DNA from: Chlorogloeopsis sp. ULAP01
Lineage (GTDB): Bacteria > Cyanobacteriota > Cyanobacteriia > Cyanobacteriales > Nostocaceae
Length of the DNA: 64,000 nucleotides
Assembly (NCBI RefSeq): GCF_030381805.1
Contig: NZ_JAUDRH010000011.1
Coordinates: forward strand, 1-64,000
Direction of reading: 5' to 3'
Of this stretch, positions 16,333 through 25,428 are shown one piece after another; the first letter of the stretch is position 1; every line of letters starts with the position of its first letter. A program made the translations under genes and the position numbers. The notes under the pieces are model-generated. The model was not told the DNA's origin, did no database searches, and saw only the letters and a list, made by a program, of their open reading frames with translations.

Positions 16333-17706
16333 TTACTGTTCCCTATTCCCTATCCCCTCTTCTAAGCGCCGCACTTGAATTTGGTGTAAACGAGGTCCTT
16401 CAACTGATATGACAGTAAATTCTAAATTTTGATAACGGAAGGTTTCACCAAGTTCTGGCACTTTCTGTAATTGGTAAAGCAAGAAACCACCAAGTGTTTG
16501 GTACTCCTTGCCTACAGGTAAATCAAGATGTAATACCTCGTTCATCTCTTCTAAGTTGATTTGTGCTTGCACCACAAATGTCCACCGATCTACAAGCTCA
16601 ACCAACAACTCATCACTACTTTCTACTGCACTAGTCTCTCCAATAATTTGGGCAATCACATCTTGAATAGTTACCAATCCTACAGTTCCACCAAATTCAT
16701 CCACCACTATTACCATGCCTAGCTTCTCTTGCTGCATCATCGGTAATAATTCATTTAACGGTGTTTGTTCCGGCACAAATCGTGCGGCACGCATCCAAGG
16801 CTGGATTTGTGTGTCTAAAATGAGCTGGCCTGTTGTTAAGGGTTTAGCTAAGTCTTTAAAGTAAACAATGCCACTAATCTCGTCTAGAGATTCACCAATA
16901 ATAGGAAAGCCAGAATAACCAGTATCTGCCATCTGCTCGAAAAAATTCTGCAAAGTAGCATTTTGAGGCAGCGTTACTACATTTGTGCGGGGGATCATGA
17001 TCGCTTGTGCTGTTACTTCCCCAAACTCAAACACGTTTTTTAACAGTTCTCGTTCTCCAGCTTGCAAACCAGTAGATTCACGTTCTGTGGAAATGATTAG
17101 TTGCAATTCTTCTGGAGTAACAGGTGGTCTCCAACTTTGACCTGTATATTCTATGCCAAACAATCGCAACAGACAGCGTGTTGATTGATTGAGAATCCAA
17201 ATAAAGGGGCTGAAAAAGCGTACGATCGCTCTAACGGAAGGGCCTAAAAATCTTGCCAATTGTTCTGAGTACAACATAGCCACAGATTTAGGACATAACT
17301 CCCCCAACACAATCTGGAGATAGGCAATCAAAAAAAAGGTGATTGGAATAGATAGCGAATGAGCCATAAAGGCACTGATGCCTCTTGGTAAAGGCCAAGA
17401 TTGCAGCCACAATTTTACTAGGACAACAATTGTACTTTCTCCAATCCACCCCAGTGCCAAACTAGAGAGGGTAATGCCTAACTGGGTTGTAGATAGCAAT
17501 CGATCAATACTGCGTTGCAAACCCTCAACGGTGAGCGCTTGAATATCACCAGCCTCAACTAACTGATGAATGCGCGATCGCCGCACTGTCACCATTGAAA
17601 ACTCAGCCGTGACAAAAAAGGCATTTATGGCAATCAGGAGCAGCACTAATAAAAATCGCAGCCCCACATCAGTCCAACTCAAACTCAGAAAACCTCTCAC
17701 TGCCAA
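16333..17706 (-). CDS. CNNM/CorC-type (hemolysin-family) transporter protein
   Basis: A 457-residue membrane protein. Residues 10-200 form a DUF21/CNNM transmembrane domain (motifs NAFFVTAEFSMVTVRRSR and LGELCPKSVA). Paired CBS domains follow at about 220-345 (IMIPRTNVVTL, DEFGGTVGLVTIQDV), then a C-terminal CorC/HlyC domain to about 445. Family members take part in magnesium or cobalt export; the older name hemolysin is misleading. The start is TTG at 17706, with AAGGAGG 14 bases upstream; GTG at 17700 is the alternative. It ends head-to-head with queC, only 24 bases apart. The gene is bracketed by heptamer repeats. Confidence 0.9.
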   Translation of the reverse strand: MAVRGFLSLSWTDVGLRFLLVLLLIAINAFFVTAEFSMVTVRRSRIHQLVEAGDIQALTVEGLQRSIDRLLSTTQLGITLSSLALGWIGESTIVVLVKLWLQSWPLPRGISAFMAHSLSIPITFFLIAYLQIVLGELCPKSVAMLYSEQLARFLGPSVRAIVRFFSPFIWILNQSTRCLLRLFGIEYTGQSWRPPVTPEELQLIISTERESTGLQAGERELLKNVFEFGEVTAQAIMIPRTNVVTLPQNATLQNFFEQMADTGYSGFPIIGESLDEISGIVYFKDLAKPLTTGQLILDTQIQPWMRAARFVPEQTPLNELLPMMQQEKLGMVIVVDEFGGTVGLVTIQDVIAQIIGETSAVESSDELLVELVDRWTFVVQAQINLEEMNEVLHLDLPVGKEYQTLGGFLLYQLQKVPELGETFRYQNLEFTVISVEGPRLHQIQVRRLEEGIGNREQ

Positions 17707-17729
17707 AGCTAGTTTAAACGCCTCCTTTT

Positions 17730-17801
17730 GGGGATCGGGGATTGGGGATTGGTGATTGGGTATCAGGAAAAGTTCTTCCTAGTCCCCAGTCCCTAGTCCC
17801 T
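17730..17801. repeat. STRR heptanucleotide repeats
   Basis: GGGGATC, GGGGATT, GGGGATT and GGTGATT at 17730-17757, then AGTCCCC, AGTCCCT and AGTCCCT at 17781-17801. Both arrays have a 7-base period. They fill the gap between the CorC-type gene and the secreted-protein gene. Confidence 0.75.
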
Positions 17802-18492
17802 ATTTACCTACAGGAATATCTGATACTTCTAGCTTCAGTTTTTGAGCTGGATAATCAGTGATTGACAGTGAGATGCTTTTAACATCATCAAGTAAAGCAG
17901 TGGGAATGCTCACAGTACCAGAAAATGTCGGCCCATTGGCGGGTAATTCTGATGGTAAGCCATCTGTACTACCACTTAAGGTTCGTCCTTTATTATCTGT
18001 AATATCCAAAAAGCTATAGAGGAAACGGACAGAATCTTTTCCTTTGTTCTGCAAATTCACTTGCAACTGCAAAGCACCACCAGAATAACGTGCAGATTGT
18101 ACAGAAAAATTTACACCTCCACTTTCAGTCGTAACCGGAAATCCTGCCTGGGGTTTTTCTTGAATCTCTTCCTGCGGCTTTTGCTTTTGCTTATTAGTAG
18201 TTGTATCCTCTTCTTCTTCTTCTTCTATTTTTTCTGACTTGGTACGAGTCTTGCCTTCGATGCGTGCTTTAACAATTTTTAAGATTTCTTCTTCTTTTAA
18301 GAACGTTCCTCCATGTTGAGAACTGCCTGTCTTGGCATTGTTGAATTTGGTAGTAGGACGTGAATCTGGAGTTGTCACACCTTTAAGTGCTTTACTTCCG
18401 ATATCAAATCCTAAAAATGCACTCACAGAGCCAGATCCCAACATCAAAGTTAACAAAGTCAAAGTAAGAAGAACAGTAGAATTTATTCTCAT
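17800..18492 (-). CDS. Secreted hypothetical protein with acidic linker
   Basis: A 230-residue protein starting MRINSTVLL. A Sec-type signal peptide (residues 1-26, ending VSA) is clear, which is why the ATG at 18492 is preferred to TTG at 18501. Residues 70-115 are highly charged with a Glu run (EKIEEEEEED) and Lys/Gln stretches. The C-terminal 105 residues form a beta-rich domain (VNFSVQSARYSGGALQLQVNLQNKG...), resembling an Ig-like or DUF4352-type fold (inference). Probably periplasmic; function unknown. It follows the tRNA locus on the opposite strand. Confidence 0.75.
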   Translation of the reverse strand: MRINSTVLLTLTLLTLMLGSGSVSAFLGFDIGSKALKGVTTPDSRPTTKFNNAKTGSSQHGGTFLKEEEILKIVKARIEGKTRTKSEKIEEEEEEDTTTNKQKQKPQEEIQEKPQAGFPVTTESGGVNFSVQSARYSGGALQLQVNLQNKGKDSVRFLYSFLDITDNKGRTLSGSTDGLPSELPANGPTFSGTVSIPTALLDDVKSISLSITDYPAQKLKLEVSDIPVGK

Positions 18493-18685
18493 TGCTGACA
18501 AGCCATGGCAGAAGAATGCTAGTTAATTTCAAAGTACTGAATTAGTTTACCTAAATTCTTAAAGGAACTTAGTTTAAGTATTAGACTGTGCTATCGCACT
18601 ACCTAAATTATCTACTCTAAAAATTTGATTAGCTACTTTCGAGGTACACAAGTAGTAAAATTATGCTAAAATCAACAAGTTGTAA

Positions 18686-18758
18686 CCAGGGTTGGCCGAG
18701 CGGTTGAGGCAGCGAACTCATAATTCGCCCTAGGCAGGTTCAACTCCTGCACCCTGGA
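18686..18758 (+). tRNA. tRNA with CAT anticodon (probably Ile2, else Met)
   Basis: Full cloverleaf. Acceptor CCAGGGT (18686-18692) / ACCCTGG (18751-18757); D stem GCC/GGC; anticodon stem GCGAA/TTCGC with loop CTCATAA, anticodon CAT at 18719-18721; T arm GCAGG/CCTGC with loop TTCAACT. Discriminator A; no CCA encoded. The body resembles chloroplast trnI-CAU more than elongator Met, so a lysidine-modified Ile tRNA is favoured. A T-run follows. Confidence 0.9.
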
Positions 18759-18956
18759 TTTGTTTTTTAATGAACTGTAAAAAGGTTCCAAAGTATTTGA
18801 AATTTAGGTTTATATCTAATAAATATAGTCCGAAATTTATGGAAAGGTTGAATTATCATAAGGATTTCACCATAATTGGCGAAAACTCTTTGATTAATCA
18901 ACCTCTTAACCAGCTTGTTTTTCAAACCAGAGCAGTAATCTGTATTCAACACAAAA

Positions 18957-19436
18957 CTATTGACTGTTTTTTCCTGACCTCTCATAGTCGGATTTGAGAC
19001 GAGATTGCATCTCCTCAAAGCGATACTCAGTTCCTAGTTTCAGTTGATTGGCATTTAAACGAGGAGACATTAACAACGAAGTGTTATAGGGATTCGGTAA
19101 ATCTGGTGTACGAAGATAAGGATCGCTACTAACCTGTTGGTAGAGGATGTCTTGATAGACAATGTTGATTAATTCAGCATCTCGTGCAATTTTATTTTCT
19201 GGGAAGGAGTTTCGAAACAACGAACCAGGACCGAGGATCAAGTCTATCTCGCTTTTCATGTTGTTACCGTTGTAGAAATTGGGAGAATTTTCAAAAAAGG
19301 CTCGCTCAATTACTTCTGTGGGTATTTCATACTCATAATTGAGTTCTTGTGCCTCCTGCGCGAATACAGACGGAGCAGCGATCGCACTAGTAAACATAAC
19401 CAATAAACCACCCAAAGCTTTAAATGTTAAAGCCAT
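18957..19436 (-). CDS. Secreted hypothetical protein
   Basis: A 159-residue protein with a signal peptide (residues 1-26, cut expected after VFA in SVFAQEAQ). The mature part is polar, helical and Asn/Tyr-rich (FFENSPNFYNGNN; SDPYLRTPDLPNPYN) with no cysteines and no recognised domain. The start ATG at 19436 has AGGAG ten bases upstream. It reads like a conserved cyanobacterial periplasmic protein; I cannot assign a function. Confidence 0.75.
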   Translation of the reverse strand: MALTFKALGGLLVMFTSAIAAPSVFAQEAQELNYEYEIPTEVIERAFFENSPNFYNGNNMKSEIDLILGPGSLFRNSFPENKIARDAELINIVYQDILYQQVSSDPYLRTPDLPNPYNTSLLMSPRLNANQLKLGTEYRFEEMQSRLKSDYERSGKNSQ

Positions 19437-19695
19437 GTTTCTTACTCCTATTTGTTGGTACGAATTTTAACTTATGCTTATGCTCAGAACTCTTGGTAGG
19501 GTTTGTGCAAACAAATATGATTTCCTAGTGGAGCTTTATGTCCTACTATTAATGAGATACTTCACGTAGAGTACACTTAAGCGCCTACAGCGATAACTAA
19601 CTACTTACTGCTTGTAATTAGCATAGTGATTATTTGTTACACCCTCCTACTTAGTAGTTCAACCTTTGGTTTAACACAATTTTTAAGCTTTTGTA

Positions 19696-20310
19696 ATGAC
19701 TTCTTCAGCCGAAATCCTTACCCAATCTGATTTTTGGGCAGATACTACCGATTTAAAAACCCTGCGTCATAAATTATTAGATTTATTTTGCCAACTGGCA
19801 TATCAAGAGGGCGATTTTGTTCTTTCTTCCGGACAGCCGAGTTCCTATTACATCAATGGCAAGCAGGTAACTCTTCATCCCCAAGGTGCTTTGGCAATTG
19901 GTCGTATTCTCTTGTCTCTCTTACCACCTGATACTCAAGCAGTAGCGGGATTGACATTAGGAGCAGATCCAATTGTCAGTGCCGTGAGTGTAGTTTCTGC
20001 TTACGAACACCGCCCCATTCCAGCGCTGATTATTCGCAAAGAAGCTAAAGGACATGGAACCAAGGCATATATAGAAGGCCCCAATTTGCCAGAAGGCGCA
20101 AAAGTAGTGGTTTTGGAAGATGTTGTTACTACCGGACAATCTGCGATGAAAGCAGTTGAACGATTAACAGTAGCAGGATATACTGTCAATCAAGTAATAT
20201 CCTTGGTAGACCGCCAACAAGGTGGAGCAGAGTTTTACCAGTCAGTAGGGTTAGAATTTCAAGCAGTGTTTACAATTGCGGAAATACAAGAGCGATATAA
20301 ACAGCTTTAA
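19696..20310 (+). CDS. pyrE: Orotate phosphoribosyltransferase
   Basis: A 204-residue enzyme that joins orotate to PRPP to form OMP, the fifth step of pyrimidine synthesis. The PRPP-binding motif VVVLEDVVTTGQSA (about 135-148) is intact, as are the substrate loop KEAKGHGTKAYIEG near 115-128 and the N-terminal SSGQPSSYYINGKQV segment. Length is normal for the bacterial family. No pyrF neighbour; the next gene is convergent. Confidence 0.96.
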   Translation: MTSSAEILTQSDFWADTTDLKTLRHKLLDLFCQLAYQEGDFVLSSGQPSSYYINGKQVTLHPQGALAIGRILLSLLPPDTQAVAGLTLGADPIVSAVSVVSAYEHRPIPALIIRKEAKGHGTKAYIEGPNLPEGAKVVVLEDVVTTGQSAMKAVERLTVAGYTVNQVISLVDRQQGGAEFYQSVGLEFQAVFTIAEIQERYKQL

Positions 20311-20431
20311 GTAAACATTGGCTGCTCATACCAAGTTGCGTTCAAACATATTAGTTTTGGCAGGCAGGGGGGCAGGGGAGCAAGGGAGCAGGGGGAGAAA
20401 TACTACCTATGATTGCAACTTAGTATCACAA

Positions 20432-21709
20432 CTAAACTGCAAATTCTTCGATGATACGTTTAGCTTCCCTCAGCCCGGAGAGATAAGCACCATGCACAGT
20501 GGATGGATACTGCTGTGAAGTTGCTTCTCCGGCGAAAAAGAGGCGATTTTCTACAGGTGCAGCTAAGGTAGTGCGATCGCTTGCTTTAGCACCTACAGGC
20601 ATTGTTAAATAGGAACCACAAGCAAAAGGATCGGCGGCCCATTTTGTTCTGATTACTACTTCCGGATCTGGTATAGTATTGCCGTACATTCGCCGTAGTA
20701 CTTTTATTACCCGCTCTCCAACTTCTTCCTCAGATAAAATCTCCAGACTGCGGGCAAATCTTCCGCCAGTTAAAGCCACTAGTACAGGAACTTCAATATA
20801 CCGCTTTAAATTCAAAAAATCCGAGAAATCATTTTCCACCTGACTAGCGTAGCTGATCACGTCATGATTTTGTGACCAAAAAACTTTCGGGAACTTCAAA
20901 ACTACCTTATTCAAAACTCCCATATCCAGGCGATTGATAGCCTTAAGTTTGCTTTCAGGCAAGGGAGGAGAAAAAGTGACACTAGCAGATTTTAATACTC
21001 CTAAAGGTAAAGTAATCACAACCGCATTGCCTGCAAAAATTTCAGAATCAGTTTTTACTGAGACGCTTTTATCGTCATATTTAATCTCAATAACTTTTTG
21101 TTGTAGGCAAATATCAACACCTTTTGCCAATCCTTGGATAATTTCCTCATATCCGTTAGGGATTAGATAATTACCACCTGCAAATATCTCGTATTCATCC
21201 CATTCCCACAGCGAGTAACTATCTAAATCTGTTCCCTCTTGTACTTCTCGCCCAGTAAAAAAACATTTCATCAGAGTTTTTTGTAGAGGAGAAAATTCTT
21301 TTTCTAGTAATATGCGTTGTATTGCTTCCCCAACTGAAACATCTTGTTTTAAATTCTTCCCTAAAGCTTTAGCTTGTCTCAAAATTTGTTTGTACAATAA
21401 ACGAGCATTTTCTAACTCTTTTACTTCTATAAGTTCACCATTGCTACTGTAGAATGGAATATTTTCAAAGTCAGTATACTGGATGCGAACTTTAAAGTCT
21501 TGTGCTAGTTGAGTGATAGGATTTTGATTAATTCCATGAATCCAAGAAGCTCCCAAATCTACTGGAAAACCAAAATTTTTATTAGTATAAATTCTGCCGC
21601 CTATACGATTTTTTGCTTCTAGAACAGTCACTGAAAAGCCATGAGATTGGAGTTCGCGAGCAACTGCTAAACCAGCAATACCTGCACCGATTATTAAAAT
21701 ATTTGTCAT
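20432..21709 (-). CDS. FAD-dependent amine oxidase
   Basis: A 425-residue flavin enzyme of the monoamine oxidase family. The N-terminal dinucleotide fold is ILIIGAGIAGLAVARELQSHG, followed by the second FAD motif LEAKNRIGGRIYT and DLGASWIHG. The C-terminal motif LFFAGEATSQQYPSTVHGAYLSG closes the FAD site. Members oxidise polyamines, amino acids or other amines; the substrate is unresolved. ATG at 21709 is chosen; GTG at 21721 would add four residues. No signal peptide. It is followed on the opposite strand by pyrE and preceded by thiC on the same strand, with only 81 bases between. Confidence 0.92.
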   Translation of the reverse strand: MTNILIIGAGIAGLAVARELQSHGFSVTVLEAKNRIGGRIYTNKNFGFPVDLGASWIHGINQNPITQLAQDFKVRIQYTDFENIPFYSSNGELIEVKELENARLLYKQILRQAKALGKNLKQDVSVGEAIQRILLEKEFSPLQKTLMKCFFTGREVQEGTDLDSYSLWEWDEYEIFAGGNYLIPNGYEEIIQGLAKGVDICLQQKVIEIKYDDKSVSVKTDSEIFAGNAVVITLPLGVLKSASVTFSPPLPESKLKAINRLDMGVLNKVVLKFPKVFWSQNHDVISYASQVENDFSDFLNLKRYIEVPVLVALTGGRFARSLEILSEEEVGERVIKVLRRMYGNTIPDPEVVIRTKWAADPFACGSYLTMPVGAKASDRTTLAAPVENRLFFAGEATSQQYPSTVHGAYLSGLREAKRIIEEFAV

Positions 21710-21790
21710 GCTCAATTTCACCCTTAAAAACGCAGAGGTTAACAGAGAAATTCTCTATATTCTCCATCTCCCTCTACGTTATTTAAAAGG

Positions 21791-23164
21791 TTAACTTTGG
21801 GTAACAGTTTCTTTCGCCAAGAACTTTTCTAATTCTGTCAGCGCATCAGCATCAACTTTGGTTTGCATAGGGCAGAATTTGGGGCCGCACATCGAGCAAA
21901 ATTCAGCAGTTTTGTAGATGTCTGCTGGCAGAGTTTCGTCGTGGTATTCCTTAGCTCTTTCAGGATCGAGTGCTAATTCAAACTGACGATTCCAGTCAAA
22001 GTTGTACCGAGCATGGGAAAGTTCATCATCTCTGTCTCTTGCCCCTGGGCGATGTCTGGCAATATCAGCTGCATGAGCTGCAATTTTATAGGCAATTAAG
22101 CCATTGCGCACATCTTCAGGATTAGGTAAACCCAAGTGTTCTTTGGGTGTTACGTAGCACAGCATTGCAGTACCGTACCATCCAGCCATTGCTGCGCCAA
22201 TTGCCGAGGTAATGTGGTCGTAGCCAGGAGCAATGTCTGTGACCAATGGCCCCAGTACATAGAAGGGTGCTTCTGAACACTCTTCCATTTGCTTCTTGAC
22301 ATTGAACTCAATTTGATCCATCGGTACGTGTCCGGGGCCTTCGACCATTACTTGTACATTATGTTCCCAAGCTTTGCGAGTCAATTTTCCAAGGGTTTTG
22401 AGTTCGGCTAACTGTGCTTCGTCGGAGGCATCGTGAGTACAACCAGGACGGAGTGAGTCACCTAAGCTAAATGAGACATCATACTTCTGAAAAATCTCAA
22501 TGATGTCACGGTAGTGAGTATACAATGGGTTTTGCTTGTGATGATGAAGCATCCACCTTGCTAAAATGCCACCACCACGAGAAACAATGCCAGTGATGCG
22601 GTTTCTTACTAAAGGTAAATATTCAATCAAAATCCCAGCGTGGATAGTCATGTAATCTACACCCTGCTGGGCATGCTTCTCAATCACATGGAGAAAATCA
22701 TCAGGAGTGAGATTTTCTATCCTGCCATGAACGTTTTCTAAAGCTTGGTAGACTGGCACTGTGCCTATGGGAACGGGCGAATCATTGATGATGGCGGTAC
22801 GAATTTCATCCAAATTACCACCACCCGTGGAAAGATCCATTACGGTATCAGCACCATATTTTACTGCCAGTCTCAGTTTTGCCAGTTCTTCTTCAATGTT
22901 AGAAGAATTGGGAGAAGCACCGATATTAGCATTAACTTTACACTTGGAGGCAATGCCGATGCACATTGGCTCTAAGTTAGTGTGATTAATATTCGCAGGA
23001 ATAATCATCCGTCCCCGCGCTACTTCGTCTTTTATTAGCTCAACGGGTAGATTTTCCCGCTTGGCGACGTAGTCCATTTCTTCGGTAATCACACCTTGAC
23101 GGGCATAATGCATTTGACTGACATTGCTCTGCCCGCGCCGCTTGGCGACCCATTCTGTCCGCAT
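21791..23164 (-). CDS. thiC: Phosphomethylpyrimidine synthase
   Basis: A 457-residue radical SAM enzyme that rearranges AIR into hydroxymethylpyrimidine phosphate, the pyrimidine half of thiamine. The conserved core GADTVMDLSTGGGNLDEIRTAI and SLRPGC motifs are present. The C-terminal cluster CSMCGPKFCPMQ supplies the CX2CX4C ligands of the 4Fe-4S cluster. Length matches the short bacterial form lacking the long N-terminal extension. RBS GAGGAAAG precedes the ATG at 23164. The TPP riboswitch just upstream shows feedback control by thiamine pyrophosphate. Confidence 0.98.
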   Translation of the reverse strand: MRTEWVAKRRGQSNVSQMHYARQGVITEEMDYVAKRENLPVELIKDEVARGRMIIPANINHTNLEPMCIGIASKCKVNANIGASPNSSNIEEELAKLRLAVKYGADTVMDLSTGGGNLDEIRTAIINDSPVPIGTVPVYQALENVHGRIENLTPDDFLHVIEKHAQQGVDYMTIHAGILIEYLPLVRNRITGIVSRGGGILARWMLHHHKQNPLYTHYRDIIEIFQKYDVSFSLGDSLRPGCTHDASDEAQLAELKTLGKLTRKAWEHNVQVMVEGPGHVPMDQIEFNVKKQMEECSEAPFYVLGPLVTDIAPGYDHITSAIGAAMAGWYGTAMLCYVTPKEHLGLPNPEDVRNGLIAYKIAAHAADIARHRPGARDRDDELSHARYNFDWNRQFELALDPERAKEYHDETLPADIYKTAEFCSMCGPKFCPMQTKVDADALTELEKFLAKETVTQS

Positions 23165-23185
23165 ATTTGCTTTCCTCGATAAACA

Positions 23186-23262
23186 GCTTCCCTTCGCCGG
23201 TATTACCCGGATGCAGGTTCTAAGGGTGTAATCTCAGCCTCTAAATGCAGGCACCCCTAGCA
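23186..23262 (-). promoter_or_regulatory. TPP riboswitch (thi box)
   Basis: Read on the minus strand, GGGGTGCC is followed by the core CTGAGATTACACCC, then GAACCTG and GGGTAATACC, ending GAAGGGAAGC. This order matches the TPP aptamer. It sits 22 bases before the thiC start, so it probably controls translation start of thiC. Confidence 0.95.
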
Positions 23263-23359
23263 TGGTAGTGATTGTACCACTTTGGTTATGGTTGGGGGCA
23301 AGGAGTTAACAATTCATGAGGGTGATGTTGGTTTACCACAAGCGCGATCGCTGTTCAAT

Positions 23360-24232
23360 TTAACTGCCAGGTACTACAGGCCGCTGACCTTTCTGAAACC
23401 TTTCCCATGACTTTCGCAGAGCTGTAGGAGCAGGATGCTTGGCATCATAAACTACGATCGCATTCGTCAGACGTCGTCTAGCAGGGATGATGATTCTACC
23501 ATTGGCGGCTAATGCCCTCGATGTTCCTCCATCTAAGTTCATCGCTTCATAACAACCAATTGCTCTCATCGCTCTTGCTTCTTGCTCTAAAGTAATTGGT
23601 TTCTCGAAATGTACTAATATCAATTTTTTGCCACTAGCCGGAAACCCAATTGCCGCACGTGTAGCAATACCTAAAACATGAGGATCTTTGAAACCTTCCA
23701 ATTTTGGTTTCACCCAGATTTTTCCCCGTCTTAGCAATCGAGGACCACAAGTGATAGAAAACCAATGTTCTTTCCATTTAGGTTTGCCATCAACCCGTGC
23801 TGTTACCATTTCCGGTTTATTGCCTACTCGTAAGCCCAAAGTAGTGCCAAAATTTTCCCACTTACTATACTTGAGAAATCTTCCTCCCGCCACCATGTTG
23901 CCCATCACAGTTTTCTGGGAGCTTTTCGCAAAAAATGTACCATTTGCAACAACCGCAGCATGAGAACGAGCTACCATACGACTAAAATCCTCGTCTCCAT
24001 TGCTACGTTGTGCTGTATTAGCAAAAGTTGCATTATTAGCTAAACCAATAGTAATAAAGGTTTTCGGATCAGTGAGGTCAATAATCACTCGATAAAAAGA
24101 GATACCATTTATCTTTCCCTTATTTACTTGTATAGTTTTAGCATCAGCTGGCTGTAACATTGCGAATCCTTTAGCCAAACCAGCACCTGCCAACAACAGG
24201 AAAGACCGACGGCACATCTTGGAAATTGCCAT
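23360..24232 (-). CDS. Tat-exported phosphodiester glycosidase-like protein
   Basis: A 290-residue protein starting MAISKMCRRSFLLL. The CRRSFLLLAG segment is a twin-arginine signal, so export in folded form is likely. The body is a NAGPA-type phosphodiester glycosidase domain: VANGTFF near 94 and the family hallmark NLDGGTSRAL near 233. Other members uncover sugar-phosphate caps or act on exopolysaccharide; the substrate here is unknown. ATG at 24232 is preferred over GTG at 24247 because GAGAAG lies eight bases upstream of the ATG. Confidence 0.85.
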   Translation of the reverse strand: MAISKMCRRSFLLLAGAGLAKGFAMLQPADAKTIQVNKGKINGISFYRVIIDLTDPKTFITIGLANNATFANTAQRSNGDEDFSRMVARSHAAVVANGTFFAKSSQKTVMGNMVAGGRFLKYSKWENFGTTLGLRVGNKPEMVTARVDGKPKWKEHWFSITCGPRLLRRGKIWVKPKLEGFKDPHVLGIATRAAIGFPASGKKLILVHFEKPITLEQEARAMRAIGCYEAMNLDGGTSRALAANGRIIIPARRRLTNAIVVYDAKHPAPTALRKSWERFQKGQRPVVPGS

Positions 24233-24299
24233 AATATAACTTCTCACTCAATTGTCTTGATTGAAATACCTAAACTGTTATTAGTTCTGTCAATTAGCA

Positions 24300-24570
24300 G
24301 GCAAGATGAAAGCAATGGGGAGAGTGGGGACAAGGGGACAAGGAGAGTGGAAGCGGGGGAGCACCAGGGGCAGGGGAACAGGGGAGATGGGGAGAACAAC
24401 TAACTATGTAACCCTCCGGGTACTCTACCTTGAAGCTGCGCAGAGCGCGTCTACGCGAAGCGTCCCGGAGGGAACTTCAGAACTTCGGAGGGTTTCCCCC
24501 CTTGGAGGAACTGTCCGTTGGAAACCCTACCAAGAGTGCTGGCTCACCACTAACCAATGACCAATCACCA
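24300..24570. repeat. Repeat-rich intergenic DNA
   Basis: Mostly G+C-rich filler: purine-rich GGGGA/CAGGGG runs (24316-24390) and a block with inverted CGCGTCTACGCG and CCCGGAGGG at 24446-24475. It supplies a spurious N-terminal extension to the following gene. No independent gene is seen. Confidence 0.55.
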
Positions 24571-25188
24571 ATGACTAACCACTATCGCTATATTCTCTTC
24601 TACAAACCTTATGGTGTCCTCAGTCAATTTTCCCAAGATAGTCCGACTCGGAGCACGTTAAAAGACTATATCCAAGTTCCTGATGTCTATCCTGTGGGGC
24701 GTTTGGACTGGGATAGTGAGGGTTTGCTGCTGCTGACAAACCACGGACAATTGCAACATCGCCTTTGCGATCCTCGGTTTGGACATGAACGCACTTATTT
24801 GGTACAAGTTGAACGAATTCCCGATCAAGCTGCTCTCAAAAAGTTAGAAGCAGGTGTATTAATTAAAGATTACCGCACTCGACCCGCAAAGGTGCGACTT
24901 TTGAGCGAAGAACCTCCCTTAAGCGATCGCAACCCGCCAATTAGATTTCGCAAAACTGTACCGACAGCATGGTTAGAGATGACTTTGACAGAAGGAAAAA
25001 ATCGGCAAGTACGGCGAATGACCGCAGCTGTTGGATTTCCGACTCTAAGACTTGTGAGGGTAGCGATCGCCCATTTACAAATAGATGGACTTAATCCAGG
25101 ACAATGGCGTGATCTCACTTCTAGAGAATTAAAATTGTTACACAATTTGATTTTTGCTGTTAACTTGTTAAAAAAGCATAAATACTGA
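24571..25188 (+). CDS. rRNA pseudouridine synthase (RluE/RsuA-type)
   Basis: A 205-residue enzyme that isomerises a specific uridine in ribosomal RNA. Motif order: YILFYKPYGVLSQF (start), the catalytic segment VGRLDWDSEGLLLLTNHG with the active aspartate near residue 44, then LTEGKNRQVRRMTAAVGFPTLRLVRVAI. It lacks the N-terminal S4 domain found in RsuA and so resembles RluE, which modifies 23S rRNA. The start at 24571 (MTNHYRYI) is chosen because the 47 codons upstream come from repeat DNA and do not fit the family. Confidence 0.9.
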   Translation: MTNHYRYILFYKPYGVLSQFSQDSPTRSTLKDYIQVPDVYPVGRLDWDSEGLLLLTNHGQLQHRLCDPRFGHERTYLVQVERIPDQAALKKLEAGVLIKDYRTRPAKVRLLSEEPPLSDRNPPIRFRKTVPTAWLEMTLTEGKNRQVRRMTAAVGFPTLRLVRVAIAHLQIDGLNPGQWRDLTSRELKLLHNLIFAVNLLKKHKY

Positions 25189-25428
25189 TAGTAAAAGTTA
25201 TAAAGTTAACTATTCTTTGTTTAAACCAAAATAAACACAAATTGTTAAATACCTGACGTCCAGAGTTAGGAGTTACTGATTAAAGCTAAATATAGAAAAC
25301 AAGAGATTATGTTTGTTACATAAGTTTTTATTCATGATTTTGTCCAAAAATTACGCTATAAGCAGTATAATGATTTTCTATTTTTTTCCCATAGTAAACA
25401 CCAGCGCTTGGGTGCAAGTTTAAGTCTT